Source: Chloroflexota bacterium
GTDB lineage: Bacteria > Chloroflexota > Limnocylindria > Limnocylindrales > CSP1-4
Reading direction: 5' to 3'
DNA: 47,276 nt
Assembly: GCA_021813655.1 (NCBI GenBank)
Contig: JAKAJU010000028.1
Span: 1-47,276, forward strand
The notes under the pieces are model-generated. The model saw only the letters and a list, made by a program, of their open reading frames with translations, searched no databases and had not been told where the DNA came from. Of this stretch, positions 27,101 to 34,555 are shown in pieces. Each line of letters begins with the position of its first letter. The first letter of the stretch is position 1. Both the position numbers and the translations under genes were made by a program.

Positions 27101-28486
27101 GTGACGAAGGCGAAGATCGGCGTCCTGGTGATGGCGCTGCTCGAGGACGACTACAACAAGACGGCGCACATGCGTCCGCAGGCCACGGCCGCGGCGCAGG
27201 AGATCGCCGACGCGCTCGCGGAGTACGGCGACGTCGTGCACGCGGGACTCGTCGAGGAGGAGCACCAGGCGGCCGCCGCCGCGCGCCTCTTCAACGCCGA
27301 GGACGTCGACATCATCGTCGCGTGCGAGCTCGCGTACACCAAGGGACTCGTCCCCGCACGCTGCTTCCTCGACACGACGGCTCCGGTCCTCGTCTGGAAC
27401 ACCCAGAAGATCCGGCGCCTCGGCGAGTCCGACGGGTTCGACGTCGTCATGCTCAACTCGGGGATGGCCGGGATGCCCGAGCTGACGGCGGTCCTGATCC
27501 GGACCGGCCGCCCGTTCAGCATGATCACGAGCCACTGGGACGACCCCGACGGTCGCCGCCGGATCCGCGAGACGATCCAGGCGGCCGCGGTCCGCCGTCG
27601 CCTCAACGAGGCGCGCGTCGCCCTCGTCGGGCATCACTTCGAGGGGATGACGGACCTCATGTTCGACGGACTCTCGCTCCGGCAGGACATCGGCCCCGTC
27701 GTCTGGCCGCTTGAGCCGGAGAAGGTCGCCGTCCGGTTCGGCGAGATCCCGCAGGCCGACGTGGATGCGCTCGTCGCTGCCGAGAAGACGAAGTACGCGG
27801 TGGAGATGGAGCCGGCGCTGTTCGAGCGCTCCGTCCGCCTGGCGCTCGCGCTCGAATCGGTGGCCAGGGAGCACTCGTTCGACGCCGTCACCGCCTTCGA
27901 CCAGGTCTGGCTGACCGATCCGCGCGTCGGGATCATCCCGTCGTACGGGACCGGCCGCCTGTGCGAGATCGGCATCCCCGCCGCCCCCGAGGGCGACGTG
28001 AACACGGCGGTCGCCCAGCTCATCCTCCAGGAGCTCGCCGGCACCGCCACGACCCTCGAGAACTACGTGATCGACTTCGACAACGAGGCGGTCATGTTCA
28101 GCCACGACGGCCACGGCAACCCCGCCATGGGGACGCCGGGCGGCGTCAAGGTGAAGCACTCGATCTACTACTCGGGCGTCCACGGCTTCGGAGCCGGATT
28201 CGAGTACGCGTACGAGCCGGGACCGATCACGAACCTCGCGCTCGTGACCGTCGGCGAGGGCCGCTGGCGATTCGTCATCTCCGAGGGCGAGCTCCTGCCG
28301 TTCCCGCCGCGCGGGATCTCGGCCCCGCAGACCCTGTTCCGCCACGAGGCCCTCCCGATCGCGGAATGGTGCGACGCCTGGTGCCAGGCCGGCGCGACGC
28401 ACCACATGGGGGCGGCGCGCGGCGGCTGGACGTCGCAGCTCCTCGCCCTGGCCGACATGCTCGGCATCGAAGCGGTGGTCGTGTGA
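27101..28486 (+). CDS. L-fucose/L-arabinose isomerase-family protein
   Basis: The 461-residue protein has the two-part layout of the FucI/AraA fold: an N-terminal Rossmann-like half (KIGVLVMALLEDDYNK, ADALAEYGDVVHAG, VDIIVACELAYTKG) and a C-terminal half with YVIDFDNEAVMFSHDGHGN, which contains acidic and histidine residues suited to manganese binding. Such enzymes interconvert aldose and ketose. GTG 27101 has GGGAGG 6 nt upstream. With the kinase and aldolase it completes an isomerise-phosphorylate-cleave route. The sugar is not deducible. Confidence 0.88.
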   Translation: MTKAKIGVLVMALLEDDYNKTAHMRPQATAAAQEIADALAEYGDVVHAGLVEEEHQAAAAARLFNAEDVDIIVACELAYTKGLVPARCFLDTTAPVLVWNTQKIRRLGESDGFDVVMLNSGMAGMPELTAVLIRTGRPFSMITSHWDDPDGRRRIRETIQAAAVRRRLNEARVALVGHHFEGMTDLMFDGLSLRQDIGPVVWPLEPEKVAVRFGEIPQADVDALVAAEKTKYAVEMEPALFERSVRLALALESVAREHSFDAVTAFDQVWLTDPRVGIIPSYGTGRLCEIGIPAAPEGDVNTAVAQLILQELAGTATTLENYVIDFDNEAVMFSHDGHGNPAMGTPGGVKVKHSIYYSGVHGFGAGFEYAYEPGPITNLALVTVGEGRWRFVISEGELLPFPPRGISAPQTLFRHEALPIAEWCDAWCQAGATHHMGAARGGWTSQLLALADMLGIEAVVV

Positions 28487-29307
28487 GCGAGACCCTCCGC
28501 GCGGACGGCCCCGGTCCGGCGACCGGGGCCCGCTCCGGAGGTGCGGCTGCGGCGGGCACCTCGTGGGCGATGGCCGCCCGCGTCCGGCGGATCCAGCCGC
28601 CCATCTTCGAGATGGGCCTCAAGGGGTACCTGTACGGCGAGGGTGCCGTCCGCCTCGCGAAGGCTGCCGACCGACTCGCCGCGGACCTCGGCGTCACGAT
28701 CGTCTTCGACCCGCAGCACGTGGACATCCCGGCCGTCGCACGCGCGACCGAGAATGTCCTCGTCTTCGCTCAGCACATGGACCCGGTGACCGTGGGGCGC
28801 GGGGCCGGCTACGTCCTTCCCGAGGCCCTGCGCGAGGCCGGCGCGGTCGGGACGCTCCTCAACCACGCCGAGCACCGCCTCCTGCTGGCGGACATCGCCG
28901 CGACCATCCGGCGGGCGCGGGAGCTCGGGATGTCGACGGTCGTGTGCGCCGACTCCCCCGAGGAGGCAGCCGCGATCGCGATGCTCGGCCCGGACGTCGT
29001 CCTGGCCGAGCCGCCGGACCTCATCGCGAGTGACCGGTCTGCCGCCACCGAGATCCCGTGGTTCGTCGAGCGGGCGGTCGAGCTCGTCCATCGCGTCGAC
29101 CCGGGGATCGCCGTCATGTGCGGCGCCGGAGTGCGGACCCCGGAGGACGCCGCCCGCATGATCCGGCTCGGCGTCGACGGGACGGGCTCGACGAGCGCGA
29201 TCCTCCGCGCCGACGACCCTGTGGCGACGATGACCGCGATGGTCGAGGCCGTCCGCCGCGCCTGGATCGAGATGCACCCCGACCCGGCGGGCGCCGGGAC
29301 GCGGTGA
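28483..29307 (+). CDS. Archaeal-type triosephosphate isomerase-like protein
   Basis: The 274-residue barrel resembles archaeal triosephosphate isomerases: K47 (GLKGYLYG), H98 (VFAQHMDPV), the block LPEALREAGAVGTLLNHAEHR, E176 (LAEPPDL) and MCGAGVRT. The three catalytic residues are present. The phosphate-gripping loop after E176 differs from true enzymes, and about 30 extra N-terminal residues precede the barrel. Relatives include the erythrulose-phosphate isomerase EryH. It either converts the aldolase product to glyceraldehyde 3-phosphate or isomerises another phosphate. GTG overlaps the isomerase stop (GTGA). Confidence 0.82.
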   Translation: MSETLRADGPGPATGARSGGAAAAGTSWAMAARVRRIQPPIFEMGLKGYLYGEGAVRLAKAADRLAADLGVTIVFDPQHVDIPAVARATENVLVFAQHMDPVTVGRGAGYVLPEALREAGAVGTLLNHAEHRLLLADIAATIRRARELGMSTVVCADSPEEAAAIAMLGPDVVLAEPPDLIASDRSAATEIPWFVERAVELVHRVDPGIAVMCGAGVRTPEDAARMIRLGVDGTGSTSAILRADDPVATMTAMVEAVRRAWIEMHPDPAGAGTR

Positions 29308-29374
29308 CCGCCGTCCGCCGGCGTCGCGGGGACGCGGCCGTCCGGCATGAGATCGCACGAGAGGATCGAACGGG

Positions 29375-29875
29375 ATGACCGTCCACCACGCGACCGTCGG
29401 GGTCCGGAGCGACCTGCACAAGCCGATGTTCCACGACGTGACGGCCGCGGCCGCCGACGCCGTCGCCGCATCCGGGGTCCGGATGGGCACGATCACGGTC
29501 TACTCGCAGCACACCACCTGCAGCGTGATCATCCAGGAGGAGTCGCACGACCGCCTCTACGACGGGACCGAGCACCTCCTGCAGGACATGCTCGACCGCC
29601 TCGAGGTCCTCGTGCCCACATGCCGGCGCGAGGGCCAGTACCTCCACCCGGGCCCGAAGCACATCGCGCACGCCACGGGGAACCTCGGCGAGGAAGCCGT
29701 CTGGAGCCTCAACACGGACGCGCACATCCGCTCCGGCCTCATCGGCCGCTCCGAGACGATCCCCGTGGTGGGCGGCCGGATGGAGCTCGGCGAGTTCGGA
29801 CGGATCTACTTCGTCGACTTCGACGGCGTCCGCGAGCGCGACCGCACGGTCCACTTCCAGGTCATCGGCGAGTAG
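29375..29875 (+). CDS. YjbQ/UPF0047 family protein
   Basis: The 166-residue protein matches the YjbQ family through YSQHTTCSVIIQEES, HATGNLGEEAVWSLNTDAHIRSGL and RIYFVDFDGVRERDRTVHF. Members bind metal through the conserved histidines and show weak thiamine-phosphate synthase activity in vitro; the physiological role is unsettled. ATG 29375 lies 67 nt after the triosephosphate-isomerase-like gene. It may be last in the aldolase operon. Confidence 0.88.
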   Translation: MTVHHATVGVRSDLHKPMFHDVTAAAADAVAASGVRMGTITVYSQHTTCSVIIQEESHDRLYDGTEHLLQDMLDRLEVLVPTCRREGQYLHPGPKHIAHATGNLGEEAVWSLNTDAHIRSGLIGRSETIPVVGGRMELGEFGRIYFVDFDGVRERDRTVHFQVIGE

Positions 29876-29885
29876 CGCGGTCGGG

Positions 29886-30698
29886 TCAGACGGCGGGCTC
29901 GCCCCTCCCCCGGGTCGGGGGCACGGGACCGTTGTCGATCGAGCCGGCCGGGGGCACTGTGGCCCCGGGCCCCCAGACCTCGGGGCCGCAGATGTACGGC
30001 CGGTCCTTGGGGGGCGCCAGCCGGCCCGGCGCGGCGAGCACGTCGTCGAGCCATGCCCCGACGTCGGCGAAGGTGCGCCAGGGCACGTAGGCGATCCCGG
30101 CCGCCTCGCAGACGCCCACGAGGTCGTCCTTCGCGATGACGGTGTCCGCGTGCGCAGCGGCGTACCGGTCGGTGAGGCCGTCGCCGACGAATGCCACGTG
30201 GAAACCGCGCGCCTGATACGCCAGGACGCGCTCGCGCTTGCACGTGCCGCAGACGAAGCAGGCCGGGTGGCCGAAGGGGAACGCGATCCGCGGCTGGCCG
30301 CCGGGCCAGGACATCCGCGACGTCGCGATCGCCATCCCTTCGACGCCGAGTCGCTCGAGGTTGTGGCCGACGTAGAAGCCGAAGCCGTCGCTCACGACCT
30401 CGAGCGCGACGCCCGCGGCTCGTGCCTTCGCGACGTACGGGGCGAAGGTGGGATCGTGCGGCTGCTTCTCGGCGGTGGCGTAGAGGGGCGCGGGGTCGGG
30501 CGGCAGGAGGGGCATGAACGCCTCGAGGTTCTCACGCGAACCCATCCGGCCCTCGACGTACGCGTCGTCGATCTCCTTCCATCCGGGCCGGACGGAGTCC
30601 TCGATCATGATCTGGTCGCTGATCGCGGTGAGGCAGATCGTGCTGTCGTAGTCCATGAGGATCGCGAGCGGCACCCGCCCGCCCGTCTCGGTCGTCAT
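29886..30698 (-). CDS. HAD-family phosphatase, MtnX-like
   Basis: The 270-residue protein has the HAD nucleophile motif DYDST (D16, D18), a serine in VVSDGFGFYVG, and the acidic motif FVGDGLTDRYAA. It resembles the MtnX/PSPase-like subfamily that acts on small phosphate esters. An unusual ACFVCGTCKRERV segment offers three closely spaced cysteines. ATG 30698 has no ribosome site; TATGCT stands 6 nt upstream, suggesting a leaderless message. It converges on the YjbQ gene with a gap of 10 nt. The C-terminal 40 residues are proline-rich. Confidence 0.85.
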   Translation of the reverse strand: MTTETGGRVPLAILMDYDSTICLTAISDQIMIEDSVRPGWKEIDDAYVEGRMGSRENLEAFMPLLPPDPAPLYATAEKQPHDPTFAPYVAKARAAGVALEVVSDGFGFYVGHNLERLGVEGMAIATSRMSWPGGQPRIAFPFGHPACFVCGTCKRERVLAYQARGFHVAFVGDGLTDRYAAAHADTVIAKDDLVGVCEAAGIAYVPWRTFADVGAWLDDVLAAPGRLAPPKDRPYICGPEVWGPGATVPPAGSIDNGPVPPTRGRGEPAV

Positions 30699-30704
30699 CG
30701 CCCG

Positions 30705-30710
30705 AGCATA
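30705..30710 (-). promoter_or_regulatory. Leaderless -10 box for the HAD phosphatase
   Basis: TATGCT lies exactly 6 nt before ATG 30698 on the minus strand, with no Shine-Dalgarno sequence present. No clear -35 is visible. Confidence 0.5.
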
Positions 30711-30786
30711 CCGGCCCGGACGCCGCGAGCGCCGCGCCGGCGTCGCCCCGCGGCCGGACACGGCTCGGGAGGCACCGCGACGGCGC

Positions 30787-31791
30787 TCACGAGGCCCGTC
30801 GCGGCCGGAGCGCGGCGAGGAGACCGCCCTCTCTCCGCGAGAGCAGGATCCCCAGGACGATCACGGCCCCGCCCACGATCTCGCCCGGGCGGATCGGCTC
30901 CCCGAGGACGATCGCGCCCAGCACGACGGCCATGGGCGGCAGCATGAACTGGAAGTTCGCGAAGCGGATCGGCCCGAGCGACGGCACAGCCCGCATGACC
31001 AGGACCTGCGACAGCGCGACCGCGAGGAGGCCCGAGAACAGGAGGGCGGCGAGCGGGACCGGCGCGAGGTAGACCGCCGGATCGCGCAGGATGTCCGGCG
31101 CTGCGAACGGCGCCATCCAGATCGCCCCGAAGACGATGCCCCAGGCCGCCGAGGTCGCGGGCCTGACACGCGAGAAGAGCGGCGTCCCGAGGGCCACGTA
31201 CAGAGCCCAGCAGGTCGCGGCTCCGAGCGTGAGCATGTCCCCGATCCCCATCGCGTCCGCGTGGAAGCCCGCGTCCGCCGTGACGACGAGCCCGACGCCG
31301 AGGAGCGCGACGAGCGCGCCGGCACCCTTGTTCCACGTGAACCGGTCCACGCCGATGGCCGCCGCCACGAGGCCGATGATCGCCGGCGACGCCCCGATGA
31401 TGAGCGCGGAGTCGCCGGCGGTCGTGGTCGTCAGGGCCGTCCCCCAGAGGATCTGGTAGAGGGAGAACCCGATCGCACCGAGCACCGCGATCCAGGCCAT
31501 GTCGCGGCGCGCGAGGAGCATCGGACCGCCGCGCACGCGAAGGAACGCGAGGAGCGCGGCCGCCCCGACGACGAGACGGAGGAAGTTGAAGCCGGTCGGG
31601 GACACCTCGCCGATGGCCGCCTTGACGACCACGTAGTTGGCCGACCAGATGACCATGACCAGGAGGACGCCCACCTCCGCGACGCGGCGGTCGACGATCG
31701 CGAGCCCGGCGTCGGCGGCGAATGCGGGGGGAACGACAAGGTCGGGCTCGGAACCGAGCCCGACCTCCGGTGCGGCCTCCGGCGCGGGCAC
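30787..31791 (-). CDS. EamA/DMT-family membrane transporter
   Basis: The product of up to 334 residues has ten hydrophobic segments in two EamA halves (VGVLLVMVIWSANYVVVKAAI starts the first; ATCWALYVALGTP and a final GGAVIVLGILLS belong to the second). Family members export or import amino acids, nucleosides and other small metabolites. The start is uncertain: GTG 31791 has no ribosome site and a perfect hairpin (31741-31764) falls inside the resulting N-terminus. The next in-frame start is GTG 31674, just before the first membrane segment. Confidence 0.85.
   Translation of the reverse strand: MPAPEAAPEVGLGSEPDLVVPPAFAADAGLAIVDRRVAEVGVLLVMVIWSANYVVVKAAIGEVSPTGFNFLRLVVGAAALLAFLRVRGGPMLLARRDMAWIAVLGAIGFSLYQILWGTALTTTTAGDSALIIGASPAIIGLVAAAIGVDRFTWNKGAGALVALLGVGLVVTADAGFHADAMGIGDMLTLGAATCWALYVALGTPLFSRVRPATSAAWGIVFGAIWMAPFAAPDILRDPAVYLAPVPLAALLFSGLLAVALSQVLVMRAVPSLGPIRFANFQFMLPPMAVVLGAIVLGEPIRPGEIVGGAVIVLGILLSRREGGLLAALRPRRAS
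31741..31764 (-). terminator. Perfect 11-bp hairpin after the 51-residue membrane protein gene
   Basis: Bases 31741-31751 pair perfectly with 31754-31764 around a 2-nt loop. On the minus strand it is followed by CTTGTCGTTCC, a weakly T-rich tail, 50 nt beyond the stop of the small gene. It overlaps the annotated N-terminus of the transporter gene and may act as terminator or attenuator there. Confidence 0.55.
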
Positions 31792-31814
31792 GCGGGCCCG
31801 CGCGCGATCGGTCG

Positions 31815-31970
31815 TCAGACGCCTTCCTGCTCGAGCTCGAGCGCCTCTTCGTCGACCTCCTCGGTGAGCTTCAGCCAGATGAAGAGACCGGCGAGCACGA
31901 CGAGCGGCACGACGACCAGGAGCGCGGTCAGGATCACGAGGGCGATCCCGATGAACTTCACGACCTTCAT
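31815..31970 (-). CDS. 51-residue single-pass membrane protein
   Basis: ATG 31970 has a full AGGAGG 8 nt upstream and opens a 51-codon gene ending at TGA 31815. The product begins MKVVKFIGIAL, has one strongly hydrophobic segment at about 6-33 and ends in an acidic tail rich in glutamate (TEEVDEEALELEQEGV). It follows the two-repeat protein gene by 40 nt and is followed by a strong hairpin, so the pair forms a small operon. I do not recognise the family. Good ribosome site, clean membrane segment and terminator support a real gene. Confidence 0.75.
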   Translation of the reverse strand: MKVVKFIGIALVILTALLVVVPLVVLAGLFIWLKLTEEVDEEALELEQEGV

Positions 31971-32010
31971 GCGTCCAACCTCCTGGGGTCAGCCACGGAT
32001 CTGGCCGGTG

Positions 32011-32538
32011 TCACGCAGTGTCCGAGCCTCCCGCGCTGCCTTGCGACGCCCGGAGGACCGGGCCTTTCGCGATCAAGTCCGCGATGTCATCGCGGGTGAA
32101 CTCGATCAGCTCGTGCGAACCGCCGGACGGCCCGCCGGCGAGGACCCGGACGACGAACGCGCCGCCCTGCTCGAAGAAGAAGATGTCGCGTGGTCGGTGC
32201 TCGTCGAGGTACTTGCCGATGACGCGGAACGCCTTCTCATAGTAGCCCGAGCGCTGCCAGTCCGGGGCATCGGCCCCCGATCCGCGGCGCGAATGAGCCT
32301 CGTCGACGAATCGGGCGATGTCGTCGTCGAGGAACGTGAGCGTCAGCTTCGTCTCGCGACCCAGTCGCTCCTCGCGCAGGTCCCCGACGAGAGCCTCCGT
32401 CACCAGGCCCTGGACGACGAAGCCGTCGGGTACCTCGAGCAGGAGCGCCTCGCGGACAGCCCGCGCGTCGAGGACCGCGCCGATCGATCGCAGAACCTCC
32501 TCGAAGTCCTGCCGCGGGCTTCCCTCGTAGATCCGCAT
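32011..32538 (-). CDS. Uncharacterised protein with two internal repeats
   Basis: I do not recognise this 175-residue protein. It is built of two similar halves: DFEEVLRSIGAVLD...GFVVQGLV...LTFLDDDIARFVDEA and YYEKAFRVIGKYLDEH...AFVVRVLA...IEFTRDDIADLIAKG. Each half is a helix, a pair of strands and a helix starting with an acidic DDIA motif. It has no signal peptide or membrane segment and is likely cytoplasmic. I choose ATG 32538 because GGGAGG lies 6 nt upstream. A good promoter precedes it and a small membrane protein gene follows. Confidence 0.75.
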   Translation of the reverse strand: MRIYEGSPRQDFEEVLRSIGAVLDARAVREALLLEVPDGFVVQGLVTEALVGDLREERLGRETKLTLTFLDDDIARFVDEAHSRRGSGADAPDWQRSGYYEKAFRVIGKYLDEHRPRDIFFFEQGGAFVVRVLAGGPSGGSHELIEFTRDDIADLIAKGPVLRASQGSAGGSDTA

Positions 32539-32570
32539 CGCCTTCCTCCCCAGCGCGGACGCGTGGAGCG

Positions 32571-32599
32571 AGTGTACGGAGGCCGTCTCCACCCGACAA
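32571..32599 (-). promoter_or_regulatory. Promoter of the two-repeat protein operon
   Basis: The minus strand has TTGTCG (32594-32599), a 17-nt spacer and TACACT (32571-32576), 32 nt before the ATG. Confidence 0.6.
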
Positions 32600-32639
32600 G
32601 GCGAACGGCGCCGAGCCGGGGCATGCCCGCACCGCGGAG

Positions 32640-32669
32640 GCGCCGGGCACTGCGGCGCCGGGCACTGCG
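32640..32669. repeat. 15-bp tandem duplication
   Basis: GCGCCGGGCACTGCG occurs twice back to back (32640-32654 and 32655-32669) and is followed by a partial third copy, GCGCC. It lies just after the lipoprotein stop codon on the minus strand. Confidence 0.8.
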
Positions 32670-32676
32670 GCGCCCT

Positions 32677-33447
32677 TCAGGATCCCGCGACCACCCGGAT
32701 GTCGCCGTTCGACGTCTTCAGGATGAGCGTCGCACCGCCACTCGCGCCGACGGTGCCCGTGAGACGGTCGTCCGAGGCGGAGCCGCCGAGCACCGGGAAG
32801 TCCGTCGCGATCTTCGCGTTCGACGTCTGCGCGTCGATCGAGAACGACGCGTCGCGGGGGAGCGCGACGGAGATCGCCGCATTGGACGTCTCGAGGCGGG
32901 ACGTGCCGTCGGCCAGGGAGCCGGCGAACGTGATCGCCCCGTTCGAGGTGGCCGCCTGGATCGTGGCGGCGGTCGCCTTCACGTCGATCGCCGCGTTCGA
33001 CGTCTCGAGCGTGATGAGGCCGATCCCCCCGTCGACGGCGATCCTGCCGTTCGAGGATCTCGCCCGGAGGGCCTCGAGGCCGCCGCTCACGGCGATCTCC
33101 GCGTTCGACGTGTCCGCGAGGACCGTCCCGGAGAGGCCGGAGGCGGTGACCGCGCCGTTCGACGTCCGGAGCACGAGGACGGCGCCGCTCGGCACGGTGA
33201 CGAACGCGGACGCGCCGCGACGGTCGGGCCGGTTCGGGTCCGGCGCGTAGGTCGCCCGCAGGATGGCGACGCCGCCGGTCTCGGTGAGGGTCACCTCGAT
33301 CTGCTTCGCGGACGTCGACATGGACTTGCCCACCGTGTCCGACGCCTGGACGTTCGGCAGGACGGCCGAGCAGCCCCCCGCAACGACAAGCGAGAGACCC
33401 GCGAGAGCGACGGGGGCGCGCATGATCCAGCGAGGTGCGAGGCTCAT
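32677..33447 (-). CDS. DUF4097-like lipoprotein with TSN repeats
   Basis: The 256-residue protein has a lipoprotein signal (LVVAGGC, cysteine 26) and a body of repeated short strands: RTSNGAV, DTSNAEI, RSSNGRI, ETSNAAI, ATSNGAI, ETSNAAI, QTSNAKI and KTSNGDI, spaced about 18-30 residues apart. This is the pattern of DUF4097-type beta-solenoid proteins of the bacterial surface, whose function is unknown. ATG 33447 overlaps the psuG stop (ATGA) and has AGGAG 4 nt upstream. No other secreted partner is nearby. Confidence 0.85.
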   Translation of the reverse strand: MSLAPRWIMRAPVALAGLSLVVAGGCSAVLPNVQASDTVGKSMSTSAKQIEVTLTETGGVAILRATYAPDPNRPDRRGASAFVTVPSGAVLVLRTSNGAVTASGLSGTVLADTSNAEIAVSGGLEALRARSSNGRIAVDGGIGLITLETSNAAIDVKATAATIQAATSNGAITFAGSLADGTSRLETSNAAISVALPRDASFSIDAQTSNAKIATDFPVLGGSASDDRLTGTVGASGGATLILKTSNGDIRVVAGS

Positions 33448-34457
33448 GGAGCTCCTTCAGGGACGGAGCGTGCGAGCGCCACGGCGATCGCGGCCGCCAC
33501 GCGTGCGTCGTTGACGATGAGAGCCGTGTTCGCCCGGACCGAGGCGCCGTCGGTGAGGTCGGCGATCCGCGCGAGGAGCCACGGCGTGAGATCGGGCCCG
33601 TGGACGCCGGCCGCCTCCGCGTCGGCGTTCGCCCGGGCCACCGCGGCGCTCGCGATCTCGAGAGGCAGCTCGTCGGCCTCCGGGACGGGAACGCAGAGCA
33701 GCACGCCGGACCCGAGCCCGAGCCGCAGGTGCATGGCGAACAGGGCCGCGGCAGCGCGTGCGTCCGCGACGGAACCGGGCGCCCGGATCCCGGAGCCGCG
33801 GGAGTAGAACCCCGGCATCTCGTCCGTGCCGACTGCGACGACCGGGACGCCACGTGTCTCGAGGTACTCGAGCGTGAGCGGGACGTCGAGGATCGCCTTC
33901 GGACCCGCGCAGACGACCGCGACGGGCGTGCGCGCGAGCTCGTCGAGGTCCGAGGAGACGTCGAGCGTGGCTGCGACGGAGGCGCGGGCGGATCCGTCCG
34001 GCGCGCCGCGCTCGATCCGCGTTGCCCCGAACGCGCCGCGGTGGACGCCGCCGATCCCGCCCGTGGCGAAGACCCGGATGCCCGCAGCGTTCGCGGCGAT
34101 CATCGTCGCGGACACCGTGGTGCCGGCCCAGCCACCATCGAGGACGGCCGTCGCGAGCGTCGGCCGACTCGCCTTGAGTGCGCCGTGGACGGACGCGAGG
34201 GTCGCGAGCTCGTCGGGCGCGAGCCCGACGAGGATCCGCCCGCGATGGACGGCGACGGTCGCCGGCGTCGCACCCTCGGCACGCACGGCGTCCTCCGCGG
34301 CACGGGCGACGTGCAGGTTCGCCGGATACGGCATCCCGTGCGTGACGAGCGTCGACTCGAGGGCCACCACCGGGGTCCCGGCATCGAGCGCCTCGGCGAC
34401 GGCCGGGGAGATGCGAAGGAGCGAGACGATGCCCTCGCCCGGTGTTCGGACTGCCAT
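33444..34457 (-). CDS. psuG: Pseudouridine-5'-phosphate glycosidase
   Basis: PsuG splits pseudouridine 5'-phosphate into uracil and ribose 5-phosphate. The 337-residue protein has the family blocks ALESTLVTHGMPYPAN (catalytic glutamate), TTVSATMIAA, VCAGPKAILDVPLTLEYLET (Schiff-base lysine), GTDEMPGFYSRGSG and a C-terminal segment ending ADLTDGASVRAN. ATG 34457 has no near ribosome site; TACCCT stands 7 nt upstream, suggesting a leaderless start. The matching kinase may be the PfkB protein at 36850, about 2.4 kb away. Confidence 0.92.
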   Translation of the reverse strand: MAVRTPGEGIVSLLRISPAVAEALDAGTPVVALESTLVTHGMPYPANLHVARAAEDAVRAEGATPATVAVHRGRILVGLAPDELATLASVHGALKASRPTLATAVLDGGWAGTTVSATMIAANAAGIRVFATGGIGGVHRGAFGATRIERGAPDGSARASVAATLDVSSDLDELARTPVAVVCAGPKAILDVPLTLEYLETRGVPVVAVGTDEMPGFYSRGSGIRAPGSVADARAAAALFAMHLRLGLGSGVLLCVPVPEADELPLEIASAAVARANADAEAAGVHGPDLTPWLLARIADLTDGASVRANTALIVNDARVAAAIAVALARSVPEGAP

Positions 34458-34464
34458 GTGATGC

Positions 34465-34470
34465 AGGGTA
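34465..34470 (-). promoter_or_regulatory. Leaderless -10 box for psuG
   Basis: TACCCT is 7 nt before ATG 34457 on the minus strand. A GAGGAG further upstream is too distant to serve as the ribosome site. Confidence 0.45.
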
Positions 34471-34555
34471 CGCTCCTCGCCCGGCCGCCCGCCCTCCGCC
34501 CACGGCCAGCGGGTACGCTTGGCAGCCAGTGGGACGGCACGGGGAGGGCACGGGC

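Noticed and set aside
24682-29307. Sulfoquinovose degradation cluster
   Set aside because: SDR and SMP-30 proteins are shared with the sulfo-ED route, but its dehydratase, KDSG kinase and aldolase and a sulfoquinovosidase are absent, and the kinase here is FGGY rather than PfkB.
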